Shown piece after piece: positions 1 through 7,382 of a stretch of DNA of 64,000 nt; positions within the stretch are counted from its first letter, which is position 1; each line of letters begins with the position of its first letter. Made by a program: the position numbers and the translations under genes. The DNA comes from a virus. The DNA lies in IMG/VR virus record IMGVR_UViG_3300028392_000054, positions 1 to 64,000 of that record. One strand, 5' to 3'. The notes below the pieces were generated by a model. It was given only the letters and a program-made list of their open reading frames with translations, did no database searches and was not told where the DNA came from.

Positions 1-861
1 AACAACTGGAACGTCAGATTAGAGGATTTGACTATGCCAGAGGGTTACCGCAACACCTCAGAGAACCAACTCGTAGTTCGTGACAACCCTTTTGATTCTG
101 GGGTAGATGTTCTCTCGGTTGTGGGTTCTCGTTACAAGGTAGTTCAGAACGAGGAACTATTCGCTTTTGGTGACGGTATCCTTGACGGTGGCGCAACTTG
201 GGAATCAGCCGGCTCTATCAAGGGCGGTAAGGTTGTCTTTGGTTCGCTAGTTGTTCCTCGTGAGTTCATCATTGACCCAGAGGGCGCAAACGACAAGACC
301 GTAACTTACTTGCTCGTTCACACCTCGCATGACGGTTCAACAGCAGTTCAGGCTAACATTACACCTGTAAGAGTTGTTTGCCAGAACACGCTAAACATGG
401 CAATCAAGGATTCTAAGCAGAGTTTCAAGATTCGCCACACCGCAACCGTCGGTGGCAGAATTGACGAGGCTCGTCGTGTTCTTGGTCTTACTTTTGACCA
501 CATGGACAACTTTGAAATCATGGCAAAAGCGCTTTACGAAACTGCCATGACAGACCAACAGTTCAACGACATCATCAAAGCCACTTATGCAGAGCCAGAA
601 AATGGCTCGGCTAAGGTTGCGCAAACTCGTTGGAACGATAAGGTTGACCTGCTAAACAATCTGTGGGAAAACTCACCTACCAACGCTACAATCAAGAACA
701 CCGCTTGGGGCGCTCTAAACACCATGACCGAACGCATTGACTACTTTAGAACAGGTAGAAAAGGTGGCGAGGCTATGATTGGAGCCGCCTCTGGATTTGA
801 CCCAGTTGTCAATGCCGAAAAGGCTCGCATACTAGGCGCAATCATGGAGTTCGCCAAGTAA
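1..861 (+). CDS. DUF932 family phage protein, 5'-truncated by the window
   Basis: The frame is open to base 1, and codons before the first possible starts (TTG at 28, ATG at 34) encode NNWNVRLEDL. This fits the Trp-x-Val pattern near the N-terminus of DUF932 (TIGR03299, phage/plasmid-like) proteins, so the gene most likely begins outside the window. Downstream, SVVGSRYKVVQNEELFAFGD is the family's most recognisable stretch. DUF932 proteins are common in large phages and plasmids and have no firmly established biochemical role. The gene is followed at once by a strong hairpin terminator. Family call confident, function unknown. Confidence 0.8.
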   Translation, partial: NNWNVRLEDLTMPEGYRNTSENQLVVRDNPFDSGVDVLSVVGSRYKVVQNEELFAFGDGILDGGATWESAGSIKGGKVVFGSLVVPREFIIDPEGANDKTVTYLLVHTSHDGSTAVQANITPVRVVCQNTLNMAIKDSKQSFKIRHTATVGGRIDEARRVLGLTFDHMDNFEIMAKALYETAMTDQQFNDIIKATYAEPENGSAKVAQTRWNDKVDLLNNLWENSPTNATIKNTAWGALNTMTERIDYFRTGRKGGEAMIGAASGFDPVVNAEKARILGAIMEFAK

Positions 862-874
862 CACCAAATAAGTT

Positions 875-910
875 AGATAAGCCCTCTGCCAATCGGCAGG
901 GGGCTTATCT
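875..910 (+). terminator. Hairpin terminator after the DUF932 gene
   Basis: A 16-bp stem (875-890 with 895-910, one G-T wobble) closes a 4-base AATC loop. The outer AGATAAGCCC / GGGCTTATCT arms are almost the same as those of the terminator at 1796-1843, which suggests a copied module. There is no long T-run, but the stem is strong and lies 14 bases after the stop codon. Confidence 0.7.
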
Positions 911-913
911 GCT

Positions 914-990
914 TTGTTAGGTTGGTAACCTATTGCCTATGCCCGCTTGCGAAAAAGGCATATATAGGCAATAGGTTACCAACCCAACAA
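914..990. repeat. Long inverted repeat 1 (27-bp arms)
   Basis: Arms 914-940 and 964-990 are complementary over 27 bases with one mismatch (919/985). The outer 12 bases are TTGTTAGGTTGG; the inner 15 are unique to this copy. The spacer is 23 bases. Similar elements with the same arm length and the same outer 12 bases lie at 1848-1922 and 3320-3401, each between a terminator and a promoter-like block. Confidence 0.9.
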
Positions 991-1024
991 GCCTATTACC
1001 ACAGTTTCTAATCCGACACGCCGT

Positions 1025-1116
1025 TCGTTACCTAATCGTTATGAGAGATTTATAACAGTATCGTTATGACTAAAATGCCTAAAATCCTATTTAGAGAGAG
1101 AGAAACCTATAAACTG
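1025..1116 (+). promoter_or_regulatory. Iteron-like repeats, (AG)5 tract and TATAAACTG box
   Basis: TCGTTACC at 1025 and TCGTTATG at 1036 are spaced 11 bp, with a further TCGTTATG at 1061. An (AG)5 run at 1093-1102 is followed 5 bases later by TATAAACTG (1108-1116), a good -10-like box. The same order of elements recurs at 1930-2007. No standard -35 is seen; the repeats or the AG tract may replace it, as in activator-dependent phage promoters. Promoter function is inferred from position and recurrence. Confidence 0.6.
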
Positions 1117-1159
1117 TAACTACATGGAAATACACAACCAAACAGAAAGCGAGATTACC

Positions 1160-1723
1160 ATGTTAGAGAACCAAGAGAACAACCAAGAACCAGAACTGAC
1201 CGTTGAGCAGAAGTTAGAGCAGATTGTATGTATGCCTCGTAACTTGCTTGAGGTATCAGATGTAACAGTAAAGCCAATCCTAGACATTTTAGGGCTGGAA
1301 GTAAGAGGTGTCGGTTTCTATTCAGAACCAACAGCCGAGCAGGTCACAATCCGTCAGGAACTCGTAAAACTAAACAAGTTAGTTGTAAATACTGAAACAA
1401 CAAGCGAACAGCGTTGGAACGATTTGAGGGATTTTCGTAGCAGGGTTGATAAGTTAGAGGAATACCTTGACGAGAACTGGGACAGCATTGACGAGGAAGT
1501 TCGTGACTTTTTGTGCGAAACTTTCAAAATTGACCAAGAAGTCACCAAAACCGTAAATGTCACAATCACAGGTTCATTAGACATAACAGCACCAAGAGGT
1601 TATGACTGGGACAACATTGAGGAGGACATTGAGATTGACGGTTCTGTTCGTATCACCAACTCTGACCTTGACGAAAGCGGTTACGGTTTCAGCGTTGACG
1701 ACACCGAAGTAGAAGTTGATTAG
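1160..1723 (+). CDS. Acidic hypothetical protein (187 aa)
   Basis: Not recognised. Start chosen at ATG 1160 rather than ATG 1124, because 1124 lies only 8 bases after the TATAAACTG box, while 1160 is preceded by ACAGAAAGCGAG, resembling the leader of the gene at 2036. The protein is rich in Asp and Glu. A central helical part (roughly residues 50-125) precedes a C-terminal part starting VNVTITGSLDITAP that looks beta-rich. It stands alone between its own promoter-like block and terminators, as expected for an independently regulated early gene. Confidence 0.7.
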   Translation: MLENQENNQEPELTVEQKLEQIVCMPRNLLEVSDVTVKPILDILGLEVRGVGFYSEPTAEQVTIRQELVKLNKLVVNTETTSEQRWNDLRDFRSRVDKLEEYLDENWDSIDEEVRDFLCETFKIDQEVTKTVNVTITGSLDITAPRGYDWDNIEEDIEIDGSVRITNSDLDESGYGFSVDDTEVEVD

Positions 1724-1736
1724 AACTAAATAAACT

Positions 1737-1770
1737 TGTTAGGGGCTAGTTTCTAGGCTAGCCCCTAACA
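1737..1770 (+). terminator. Perfect 13-bp hairpin
   Basis: TGTTAGGGGCTAG (1737-1749) pairs perfectly with 1758-1770 around an 8-base loop, 14 bases after the stop codon of the preceding gene. It is the first of two terminator-like hairpins in this 312-base gap. Confidence 0.7.
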
Positions 1771-1795
1771 TACCAAGCCAGATTGGTTCTCTGGC

Positions 1796-1843
1796 GATAA
1801 GCCCACCAGTTATTTTCTTCCAAAGGTCGCTGGTGGGCTTATC
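1796..1843 (+). terminator. Second hairpin of the GATAAGCCC type
   Basis: GATAAGCCCACCAG (1796-1809) pairs perfectly with 1830-1843. The GATAAGCCC/GGGCTTATC arms match the terminator at 875-910, while the inner stem differs. Confidence 0.65.
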
Positions 1844-1847
1844 TATT

Positions 1848-1922
1848 TTGTTAGGTTGGTTGCTTTGTTGCCTACCTGCGTTATTAGCAGATAGATAGGC
1901 AACAAAGCAACCAACCTAACAA
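1848..1922. repeat. Long inverted repeat 2 (27-bp perfect arms)
   Basis: Arms 1848-1874 and 1896-1922 are perfectly complementary over 27 bases. The outer TTGTTAGGTTGG is identical to that of repeats 1 and 3; the inner 15 bases differ completely from the other copies yet keep full pairing. The 21-base spacer itself holds a CTGC/GCAG mini-stem (1876-1879 with 1887-1890). Confidence 0.92.
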
Positions 1923-1929
1923 GTTTGTG

Positions 1930-2007
1930 CTGTTACATAATCGTGACCTAATCGTTACCTGTTCGTTACCATGTATCTTGCGTAAGAGAGAGAGTAGGTA
2001 TAAACTG
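1930..2007 (+). promoter_or_regulatory. Three to four 11-bp-phased repeats, (AG)5 and TATAAACTG
   Basis: TCGTGACC at 1941, TCGTTACC at 1952 and TCGTTACC at 1963 are exactly 11 bp apart, and a degenerate copy (CTGTTACA, 1930) keeps the phase. (AG)5 lies at 1985-1994 and TATAAACTG at 1999-2007, four bases apart. The leader ends with AGAAAGGATTGAGAG just before ATG 2036, a plausible ribosome binding site. Confidence 0.65.
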
Positions 2008-2035
2008 AATACACAATCACAGAAAGGATTGAGAG

Positions 2036-2305
2036 ATGAAAGTCAAAGACCTAATCGCCGAATTACTAAAGCGTAATTCGTTAGAAGATGAAGTAGTAGT
2101 AGCCTATTACGATAGTGGTTATTGTATAGACGAAATACAGATGACAGCCCCAGCCAGAGAGATTATGGAACAGGCTTGGAAAGAGATTGCTGATGAGGCA
2201 CAAGAGATAGTTGAGGGTCACCTTGAGTTCACACAGACAGGTTACGAGATTAGTGACATGTTTGAGGAAAAGATAACAGAACTATTACAGAAAGAGGAAA
2301 ACTAA
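2036..2305 (+). CDS. Acidic hypothetical protein (89 aa)
   Basis: Not recognised. It begins MKVKDLIAELLKRN, a pattern seen in many small phage proteins, followed by two predicted helices rich in Glu. It is the first gene of a chain of six that overlap by TAATG or similar junctions (2305, 2430, 2608, 2697, 3050), so it is probably translated from one transcript starting at the box near 2000. Confidence 0.75.
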   Translation: MKVKDLIAELLKRNSLEDEVVVAYYDSGYCIDEIQMTAPAREIMEQAWKEIADEAQEIVEGHLEFTQTGYEISDMFEEKITELLQKEEN

Positions 2306-2430
2306 TGTACGAAAATGTATTAGGAGAACAATTTGAGTTCTATTGCGAGGTATGTGGTAACTATGCCCATGAGGTATGTGACTGCTGTACCGAGTGTTTA
2401 GAAGTTGCTGACCTATGTGAGTGTAACTAA
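2305..2430 (+). CDS. Cys-rich mini-protein (41 aa), probable zinc binder
   Basis: ATG 2305 overlaps the stop of the previous gene (TAATG), and its own stop overlaps the next ATG at 2430. The 41 residues contain seven cysteines in CEVC, CDCC, C and CEC arrangements, suggesting a small metal-binding fold. Supported by exact translational coupling on both sides and by cysteine spacing. Function unknown. Confidence 0.65.
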   Translation: MYENVLGEQFEFYCEVCGNYAHEVCDCCTECLEVADLCECN

Positions 2431-2615
2431 TGCCTAAATACAGCGTGCCGATTACCTTTTGGGGAACTATTGAGGCTGAGAGTGCCGAACAAGCATGGCA
2501 GATAGTATCTGACGGACTATCTATAAAATGTGGTGTATTTGAGAATACTATGGTAGCAATAGGTATGACCGATACTGAACACCTACACGACGAGGTAGAG
2601 GAACTAGATGAATAA
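2430..2615 (+). CDS. Small acidic hypothetical protein (61 aa)
   Basis: Starts at the TAATG overlap with the preceding gene. MPKYSVPITFWGTIEAESAE and the following AWQIVSDGL resemble small phage proteins with a beta-beta-alpha fold that convert an input sequence pattern of the type 'A-x-s-x-e-e-A'; no named family is claimed. The C-terminus is strongly acidic (DEVEELDE). Confidence 0.65.
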   Translation: MPKYSVPITFWGTIEAESAEQAWQIVSDGLSIKCGVFENTMVAIGMTDTEHLHDEVEELDE

Positions 2616-2697
2616 CTATCTAATAACCCTGCTAAGCCGAATTATTATCCAACTATCCGTATTACACGCCAAACTTATTATGAAAGGTAAAAAATAA
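2608..2697 (+). CDS. Possible 29-aa hydrophobic peptide
   Basis: ATG 2608 lies inside the end of the previous gene, and the stop overlaps the next ATG at 2697. The peptide (MNNYLITLLSRIIIQLSVLH then AKLIMKGKK) is one hydrophobic helix with a basic tail. It may be a real membrane mini-protein or only a translated bridge that keeps ribosomes moving to the next gene. Conservation would decide. Confidence 0.4.
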   Translation: MNNYLITLLSRIIIQLSVLHAKLIMKGKK

Positions 2698-3050
2698 TGG
2701 CTCTATTAGAAATGCCTGTCATTGACAGAGAAACAATGTCGTCTGACCAAATCCACGCTATCTACCAGCAATACTGGCATGATAGACAACTACAAAGCGG
2801 AAATAACCTATTGTTTATGAAAGACAGAATAAAGCAGTTAGGTTATACATCTATGGCTGACTTCCGTAGGCAGAACCCTCGCCTTGTAGTTACTGCTGGA
2901 ACTATAACTAACTACTTTAGAGGCTATAGCACAATGTCGCCCCACACCGTAGTAGAGTTATCCTATGCTTTACGCATGACCCCAAATACATTTCTGTCCA
3001 TAATGGGTTACTACGACCCTAAGAAACAGACGATAGTAGAGGTAATCTAA
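2697..3050 (+). CDS. HTH (XRE-like) DNA-binding protein
   Basis: A 117-aa protein with a helix-turn-helix-like core at about residues 40-105 (LGYTSMADFRRQNP, then TAGTITNYFRGYSTMSPHTV and PNTFLSIMGYYDP). The same layout, including the closing PNT-L hydrophobic helix, occurs in the 79-aa product at 8080-8319, so the two are probably distant paralogues. Such proteins usually regulate transcription in phages. GAAAGG upstream plus the TAATG junction support the start. Confidence 0.6.
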   Translation: MALLEMPVIDRETMSSDQIHAIYQQYWHDRQLQSGNNLLFMKDRIKQLGYTSMADFRRQNPRLVVTAGTITNYFRGYSTMSPHTVVELSYALRMTPNTFLSIMGYYDPKKQTIVEVI

Positions 3051-3208
3051 TGAGTTCTCATGGAACCGATTGCTTATGCGTATTCTGTGGGACATTGTGC
3101 GAAATCTGCCTTCAGCCGTATCCTAGTGCTTGTTCCTGTCCCAATGAGGAAGATTGTAAGGTATGTAATGACCCTGATAGCGTAGAGGACTGTATCTACC
3201 ACCCATAA
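3050..3208 (+). CDS. Cys-rich mini-protein (52 aa), probable zinc binder
   Basis: Starts at a TAATG overlap with the HTH gene. It contains nine cysteines, mostly in C-x-C-x2-C, C-x2-C and C-x-C patterns (CLCVFC, CEIC, CSC, CKVC), and ends DPDSVEDCIYHP. It resembles the 41-aa product at 2305 in style but not in detail. It is the last gene of this operon; three hairpins follow. Confidence 0.65.
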   Translation: MSSHGTDCLCVFCGTLCEICLQPYPSACSCPNEEDCKVCNDPDSVEDCIYHP

Positions 3209-3212
3209 ATGT

Positions 3213-3305
3213 CGTGTAACGCTCATTACACGCTGGAATAGGCTTTTTCCACCTTTCTGTGCCTATTCCACCAACCCCCAGCCACATCTCTCTTGGCTGG
3301 GGGTT
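3213..3305 (+). terminator. Cluster of three hairpins ending the operon
   Basis: CGTGTAA (3213-3219) pairs with 3226-3232; GGAATAGG (3235-3242) pairs with 3262-3269; AACCCCCAGCC (3273-3283) pairs with 3295-3305 and is followed by T-rich sequence. The third is the best intrinsic terminator candidate. Confidence 0.6.
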
Positions 3306-3319
3306 TTGGCTTATCAAGA

Positions 3320-3401
3320 TTGTTAGGTTGGAAGCCTTTAGCCTTAGCCGAGCCGAAGGGTGAAACGGGCTAAATAAGGCTAAAGGCTTCCAACCTAACA
3401 A
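3320..3401. repeat. Long inverted repeat 3 (27-bp perfect arms)
   Basis: Arms 3320-3346 and 3375-3401 are perfectly complementary over 27 bases, with the same outer TTGTTAGGTTGG as repeats 1 and 2 and a third, unrelated inner arm. The spacer is 28 bases. Confidence 0.92.
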
Positions 3402-3403
3402 GA

Positions 3404-3475
3404 TTGTTATGAAATCGTTACCATTTCGTTACCAAAGCCTATTGACTAATAGAGAGAGAGGTGCTATGTATGCGA
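3404..3475 (+). promoter_or_regulatory. 11-bp-phased TCGTTACC repeats and (AG)5 tract
   Basis: TTGTTATG at 3404, TCGTTACC at 3415 and TCGTTACC at 3426 are in exact 11-bp phase. (AG)5 lies at 3451-3460, followed by GTGCTATGTATG, in which TATGTA is a possible -10. The arrangement copies the blocks at 1025 and 1930, except that the TATAAACTG box is replaced. Confidence 0.55.
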
Positions 3476-3898
3476 TTATAACGATTTGGTAACAACCAGC
3501 ATAGAGAGAGAGAAATAGTGTAGGCTACGCCCACCGTTTCGGCTACTGCCTAATAAGCCTATCAAGCGTGCAGGGATACGCCCAGATTGTAGGTTGTTTT
3601 ACTGGTTTTGTGTATCTGATGTATGTGTGAGAGAGAGAGAGAGGGCAGAGGCACGCAGTTACGCTACATCTAACTTATTACTCTCTATGTATTGTTCTCT
3701 CTCTTAGAGGTAGAAACAAAGAAATAAGCAAAGCCCCGATTTTCTTGTCGGGGGGTGGGTTCGCAGGTGACCAAAATCAAATGTTACAATAAGGTAACAA
3801 ATACGGAAATGCTGTATCCGATTGTCACCACTAGGGCTTAGACTACTTATACGAGGTCAGAGAGGCTGACCTCACTAAATCAGAAAGTATCAAATCTT
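3476..3898 (+). promoter_or_regulatory. Gene-free leader with extra AG tracts and hairpins
   Basis: No credible gene. It holds a partial inverted iteron (about 3477-3492, containing GTAAC and CGTTAT-like bases on the minus strand), (AG)5 at 3503-3512, a longer GA run at about 3629-3644, a CTCTCTCT run near 3694, a small CCCCGA/TCGGGG hairpin (3734-3753), and a GAGGTCAG/CTGACCTC hairpin (3853-3873) with a 5-base loop 25 bases before ATG 3899. The last could regulate translation of the AAA+ gene, whose own ribosome binding site is weak. Confidence 0.45.
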
Positions 3899-5284
3899 AT
3901 GAGTATCGCCCTTTTAGTATCAACTGAAATGAAAGACGGTAAAGAACAGACCCTACTTGTTCCTACCGATAATGAAGTCCTAATGTTCCACCGTCTATCT
4001 ACTGGTGGTCGTGGTCGTGGTCAGGCATGGAACAAGGTCACAGATGTAACAACCTTGCCACAGACCCCAGCAACTAATAAGCCTGTCGCAGTTGCTATCA
4101 ACAGCACAGATGTATTTAACGCCAAGTTCGGAAATGTAACAGCCCTATCTAGTCGCCTTACTACCCTTGACGGTGAGTATCACTATGACGAGAGCAAGCG
4201 TATCTCACATCAGGCTTGGGTTACTGATTTGACCGAAAGGCTTATTGCTGGCGAGAGCAACTTGGCTCTCTATGTTCAGGACAAGCGTAGGCAATCCCCA
4301 GTAGTTATCAAGCCTATTACAGCAACAGAACCAGAGCCAGAATTGGAAATGGCTTTCGTGGCTATCAACAGCACAATCAACGAGCCTTTTAGTAATGTCG
4401 TGGCTATGCCACGCCCACAAGTCCAGACCGAAATGGCAACCGTTCCAGATAAGTCATGGGCTAACCGTTACCTCAACCGTAAAAATGTTAATAAGTCTGG
4501 TAAGACCGATTACGAAATGCTAGACATCATCAAGGCTAACAATCAGAACCTACTAATCAGAGGTCACGCTGGGTCAGGTAAGACCATGTGTGTTATCGCT
4601 TGGGCAGGTTCTAGGGAATACCGTTACTACAACATCTCTAGCAACATTGGGCTAGAGCCGAGCCACCTATTCGGTATGTGGATTCCGACAGAACAGGCTG
4701 GCGTATTTAAGTGGCAAGACGGTCCTGTAACAGACTTGGTAAGACATGGTGGCGTGCTGTTGCTCAATGAAATTGACTTCATGCCAGAACGCATTACAAC
4801 AGTTTTATTTGGCTTGCTAGATGATAGACGAGAAATCCAGTTGCTAGAAAATGGTGGCGAGGTAATCAAGGCTCACCCTGACCTAGTTGTAATCGGTGAC
4901 CACAACCCGAACTATCGTGGCTCTCGCCCTATGAACCAAGCGTGGAAAGACCGTTTTGCTCACAAGTGGGATTTTGAGTATGACAAGGCTATTGAGAAAA
5001 AACTTATTGGTAACACAACCCTATTAGAAGTGGCTAATCAGTTGCGAGAACAGCATGAACGAGGCGAGATTGACACGCCTATCTCTACCAGAGGTCTTGA
5101 GGCTTTCGTCAAGAACACTCACAATGTCAATCTTGATTACGCTGTTATTACTTATCTAAATAGTTTTGCTGATGATGAACGAGAGGCTGTCAAATTGGTA
5201 TTTGATACTGCTAAGGCTGGTATCGCTACTGGGTTTGGTATCGCTGTTGATGTAGAACTACAACTAGACGAGGTGGCTAACTAA
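3899..5284 (+). CDS. MoxR-type AAA+ ATPase
   Basis: A 461-aa protein with an AAA+ core in its C-terminal half. Walker A is GHAGSGKT (222-229), Walker B is LLLNEID (about 285-292), and GDHNPNYRGSRPMNQAWKDRF (shown here in part) holds the sensor and arginine region typical of MoxR/CobS/NorQ ATPases. The N-terminal ~200 residues are unlike the family and may bind a partner. It overlaps by one base (TAATG) the VWA gene at 5284. In MoxR systems the ATPase works with a VWA protein to remodel or insert metal into a target, so the two products probably form one chaperone complex. The target is unknown. Confidence 0.85.
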   Translation: MSIALLVSTEMKDGKEQTLLVPTDNEVLMFHRLSTGGRGRGQAWNKVTDVTTLPQTPATNKPVAVAINSTDVFNAKFGNVTALSSRLTTLDGEYHYDESKRISHQAWVTDLTERLIAGESNLALYVQDKRRQSPVVIKPITATEPEPELEMAFVAINSTINEPFSNVVAMPRPQVQTEMATVPDKSWANRYLNRKNVNKSGKTDYEMLDIIKANNQNLLIRGHAGSGKTMCVIAWAGSREYRYYNISSNIGLEPSHLFGMWIPTEQAGVFKWQDGPVTDLVRHGGVLLLNEIDFMPERITTVLFGLLDDRREIQLLENGGEVIKAHPDLVVIGDHNPNYRGSRPMNQAWKDRFAHKWDFEYDKAIEKKLIGNTTLLEVANQLREQHERGEIDTPISTRGLEAFVKNTHNVNLDYAVITYLNSFADDEREAVKLVFDTAKAGIATGFGIAVDVELQLDEVAN

Positions 5285-7377
5285 TGGCTAAGCCTAAAGT
5301 AAGTAGAGTTAGCGTTGATTCCACCCCTATCGGTAAGACATGGTGGGAGTGGCTTGCCGAGCAAGGCGAATCAGATTCCAGCATTTACAATAGCAAGGTA
5401 GATGTAGCCAAAGAAGTAAAAGCAACTGGTAAGACAGAGGCAGAAGTTATCATGCGTAGAAATACCTTGAGGGCAGAATTAGAAAACGAGTATGACTTTT
5501 ACATTGACAACGAAAGGTCTAAGATTGGTAGCGTGTTCCAAATGCGTAACAACACACTTGATAGCGTTGTTTCAGTTTATCAGCGTGCCGACAGGATTCT
5601 TACTGGTCTTAATGTTCTGGTATCCATAAGTGAAAATGAGGTAGCCCCTGCTTACAATGACGGTAAAGACATTGTATTTAGTGGAAAACTAATTAAAGAC
5701 CTTGACGAAAATACAGTATTGTCTTTACAAGGTCTTAATTACCATGAACTTGGTCACCTGCTATTCACGCCAAGAATCGGCACAGCGTTAGGCAAGTGGG
5801 TCATTGAGAAAGGTCTAAAGACTAAACAGACTAGTTATGACTACATGGATAGTGACGGTAAGGTTCAGACACACACTCGGTCATACTCAACAGAGGAACT
5901 GGTAGAACCTGCTCGCAACATGGCGTTTAACATCTTAGAGGATTGCCGAGCCGAGTATTACCTAACGCTTAAGTATCCTAGTATCAGACCTTTCATGGTA
6001 ACCCTATTAGGTGATTACATACTTGATAATAAGTTAGATAAGTTAGGCGAACAGTTTATCCTGCTCGCTGGTCGCAAGTATTTCTCGCTTGAGTTACGCA
6101 AGATGTCTGCCCAGATGTTCATAGCCGAGCATGGCTTAGACAAGGCTAAGGCTCTCTACGACATTTTGACCGAGTATCGCACTCTCGTATTCCCTCGCCA
6201 GTATGACAGGGCTAAAGAACTGATTACAGAGTTCATAGCCCTACTACCTAAAGACGACAATGGCAATCCAAAGCCAGTAGGTCAGAACCCTAATGGCTGT
6301 ATCCATAGAGAACCTATGCGAAATGGCAGACCTACTACCGAGAAAGAACAAGAGGCTCTCGCTGGCAACGCTGGCACAGGTAAAGACCCTCTCGGTGATG
6401 AACTCGGCAAAGGGCTTACTGCTGGCAAAGGTAAGTTTGAGGAAACTGGTGAGATTAATTCCGAAACTGCTGGTTTTAATACCAAAGACGAGGAAGTAAT
6501 TAGGGAATTACAAGAGGTCGTTCAGCGTGCTAAGGCTGATAAGTCTTTACAGAAAAAGGTTAGTGACACGCTTAAGGCTATTCAGAAAGACCGTAGTAGC
6601 AAATCTATCCTAGAGAAAACTAGGGCTGGCAATTACACGCCAGAGATGTCAGAGGTTACTGCTAGTCGCTTGTTCGCACAAGAACTAGAACTGCTAAGAA
6701 TAGAAAGTGACCCTGCTTGGAACAGAGAAAAGCCAAGTGGCAAGTTAAATGTCAAGCGTGCCATGAACGCAGACATTAACAGGATAGATACGCTATTTGA
6801 CCGTTGGCAAGAGGGTAATGATGATTACGACATTGAGGCTAGTATCCTGATTGACAGGTCTGGCTCTATGTATTCCGAGATTGGTTCTGCTTGTCGGTCT
6901 GCTTGGGTAATCAAGCGTGCCATAGAACGAATCAACGGTAAAGTATCTGTATCTGTATTCAGCGATTACGGTAGGGAACTGTTTGACAGAGATACCCTTG
7001 CGAGTGCCACAGATGTTCGTATCGTAGAGGCTGGTGGCGGAACTGACCCTAGCCAATCCCTAGCCGAAACAGCAAGAATAATGGATAATACAACTGCTAA
7101 AACTAAATTAGTATTTATTCTTACTGACGGTGAGTGGTATAAACCTGCTGTTGCTGATAGCAAGATTGAGCAACTAATTAAACAAGGCTGTTATGTAAGC
7201 GTAGTCTGGCTTGGTAGCCATGAATACGCCAAGACTATTATGGCTAACCCTAAGCAAGTTATCCAATACACACATGGGGCTAACTCGTTCAGGACTATCC
7301 AGCAACCTAGCGAACTAGTTAAGGTCGCTAAAGATGTGGTTAAAGCACAGATGAACCGTAGCAAAGTCAGGGGTTAG
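5284..7377 (+). CDS. VWA-domain protein with HExxH metallopeptidase-like region
   Basis: A 697-aa partner of the AAA+ ATPase. The C-terminal VWA domain carries the MIDAS residues DRSGS (D524, S526, S528), a GGGTDPS segment and LTDGEW. About 370 residues earlier lies HELGH (154-158) within a helix, the zinc signature of metallopeptidases, followed by an ILEDCRAEYYL segment that could supply a third ligand. The arrangement recalls cobaltochelatase CobT-like and DUF2201-type proteins. A charged low-complexity linker separates the halves (about 340-400). Whether the peptidase region is active cannot be judged from sequence alone. Confidence 0.8.
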   Translation: MAKPKVSRVSVDSTPIGKTWWEWLAEQGESDSSIYNSKVDVAKEVKATGKTEAEVIMRRNTLRAELENEYDFYIDNERSKIGSVFQMRNNTLDSVVSVYQRADRILTGLNVLVSISENEVAPAYNDGKDIVFSGKLIKDLDENTVLSLQGLNYHELGHLLFTPRIGTALGKWVIEKGLKTKQTSYDYMDSDGKVQTHTRSYSTEELVEPARNMAFNILEDCRAEYYLTLKYPSIRPFMVTLLGDYILDNKLDKLGEQFILLAGRKYFSLELRKMSAQMFIAEHGLDKAKALYDILTEYRTLVFPRQYDRAKELITEFIALLPKDDNGNPKPVGQNPNGCIHREPMRNGRPTTEKEQEALAGNAGTGKDPLGDELGKGLTAGKGKFEETGEINSETAGFNTKDEEVIRELQEVVQRAKADKSLQKKVSDTLKAIQKDRSSKSILEKTRAGNYTPEMSEVTASRLFAQELELLRIESDPAWNREKPSGKLNVKRAMNADINRIDTLFDRWQEGNDDYDIEASILIDRSGSMYSEIGSACRSAWVIKRAIERINGKVSVSVFSDYGRELFDRDTLASATDVRIVEAGGGTDPSQSLAETARIMDNTTAKTKLVFILTDGEWYKPAVADSKIEQLIKQGCYVSVVWLGSHEYAKTIMANPKQVIQYTHGANSFRTIQQPSELVKVAKDVVKAQMNRSKVRG

Positions 7378-7382
7378 GCACT

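Noticed and set aside
914-3401. MITE or insertion-sequence remnants as the source of the inverted repeats
   Set aside because: Inner arms differ completely between copies while staying complementary, there is no target duplication or transposase, and all three sit in the same regulatory setting.
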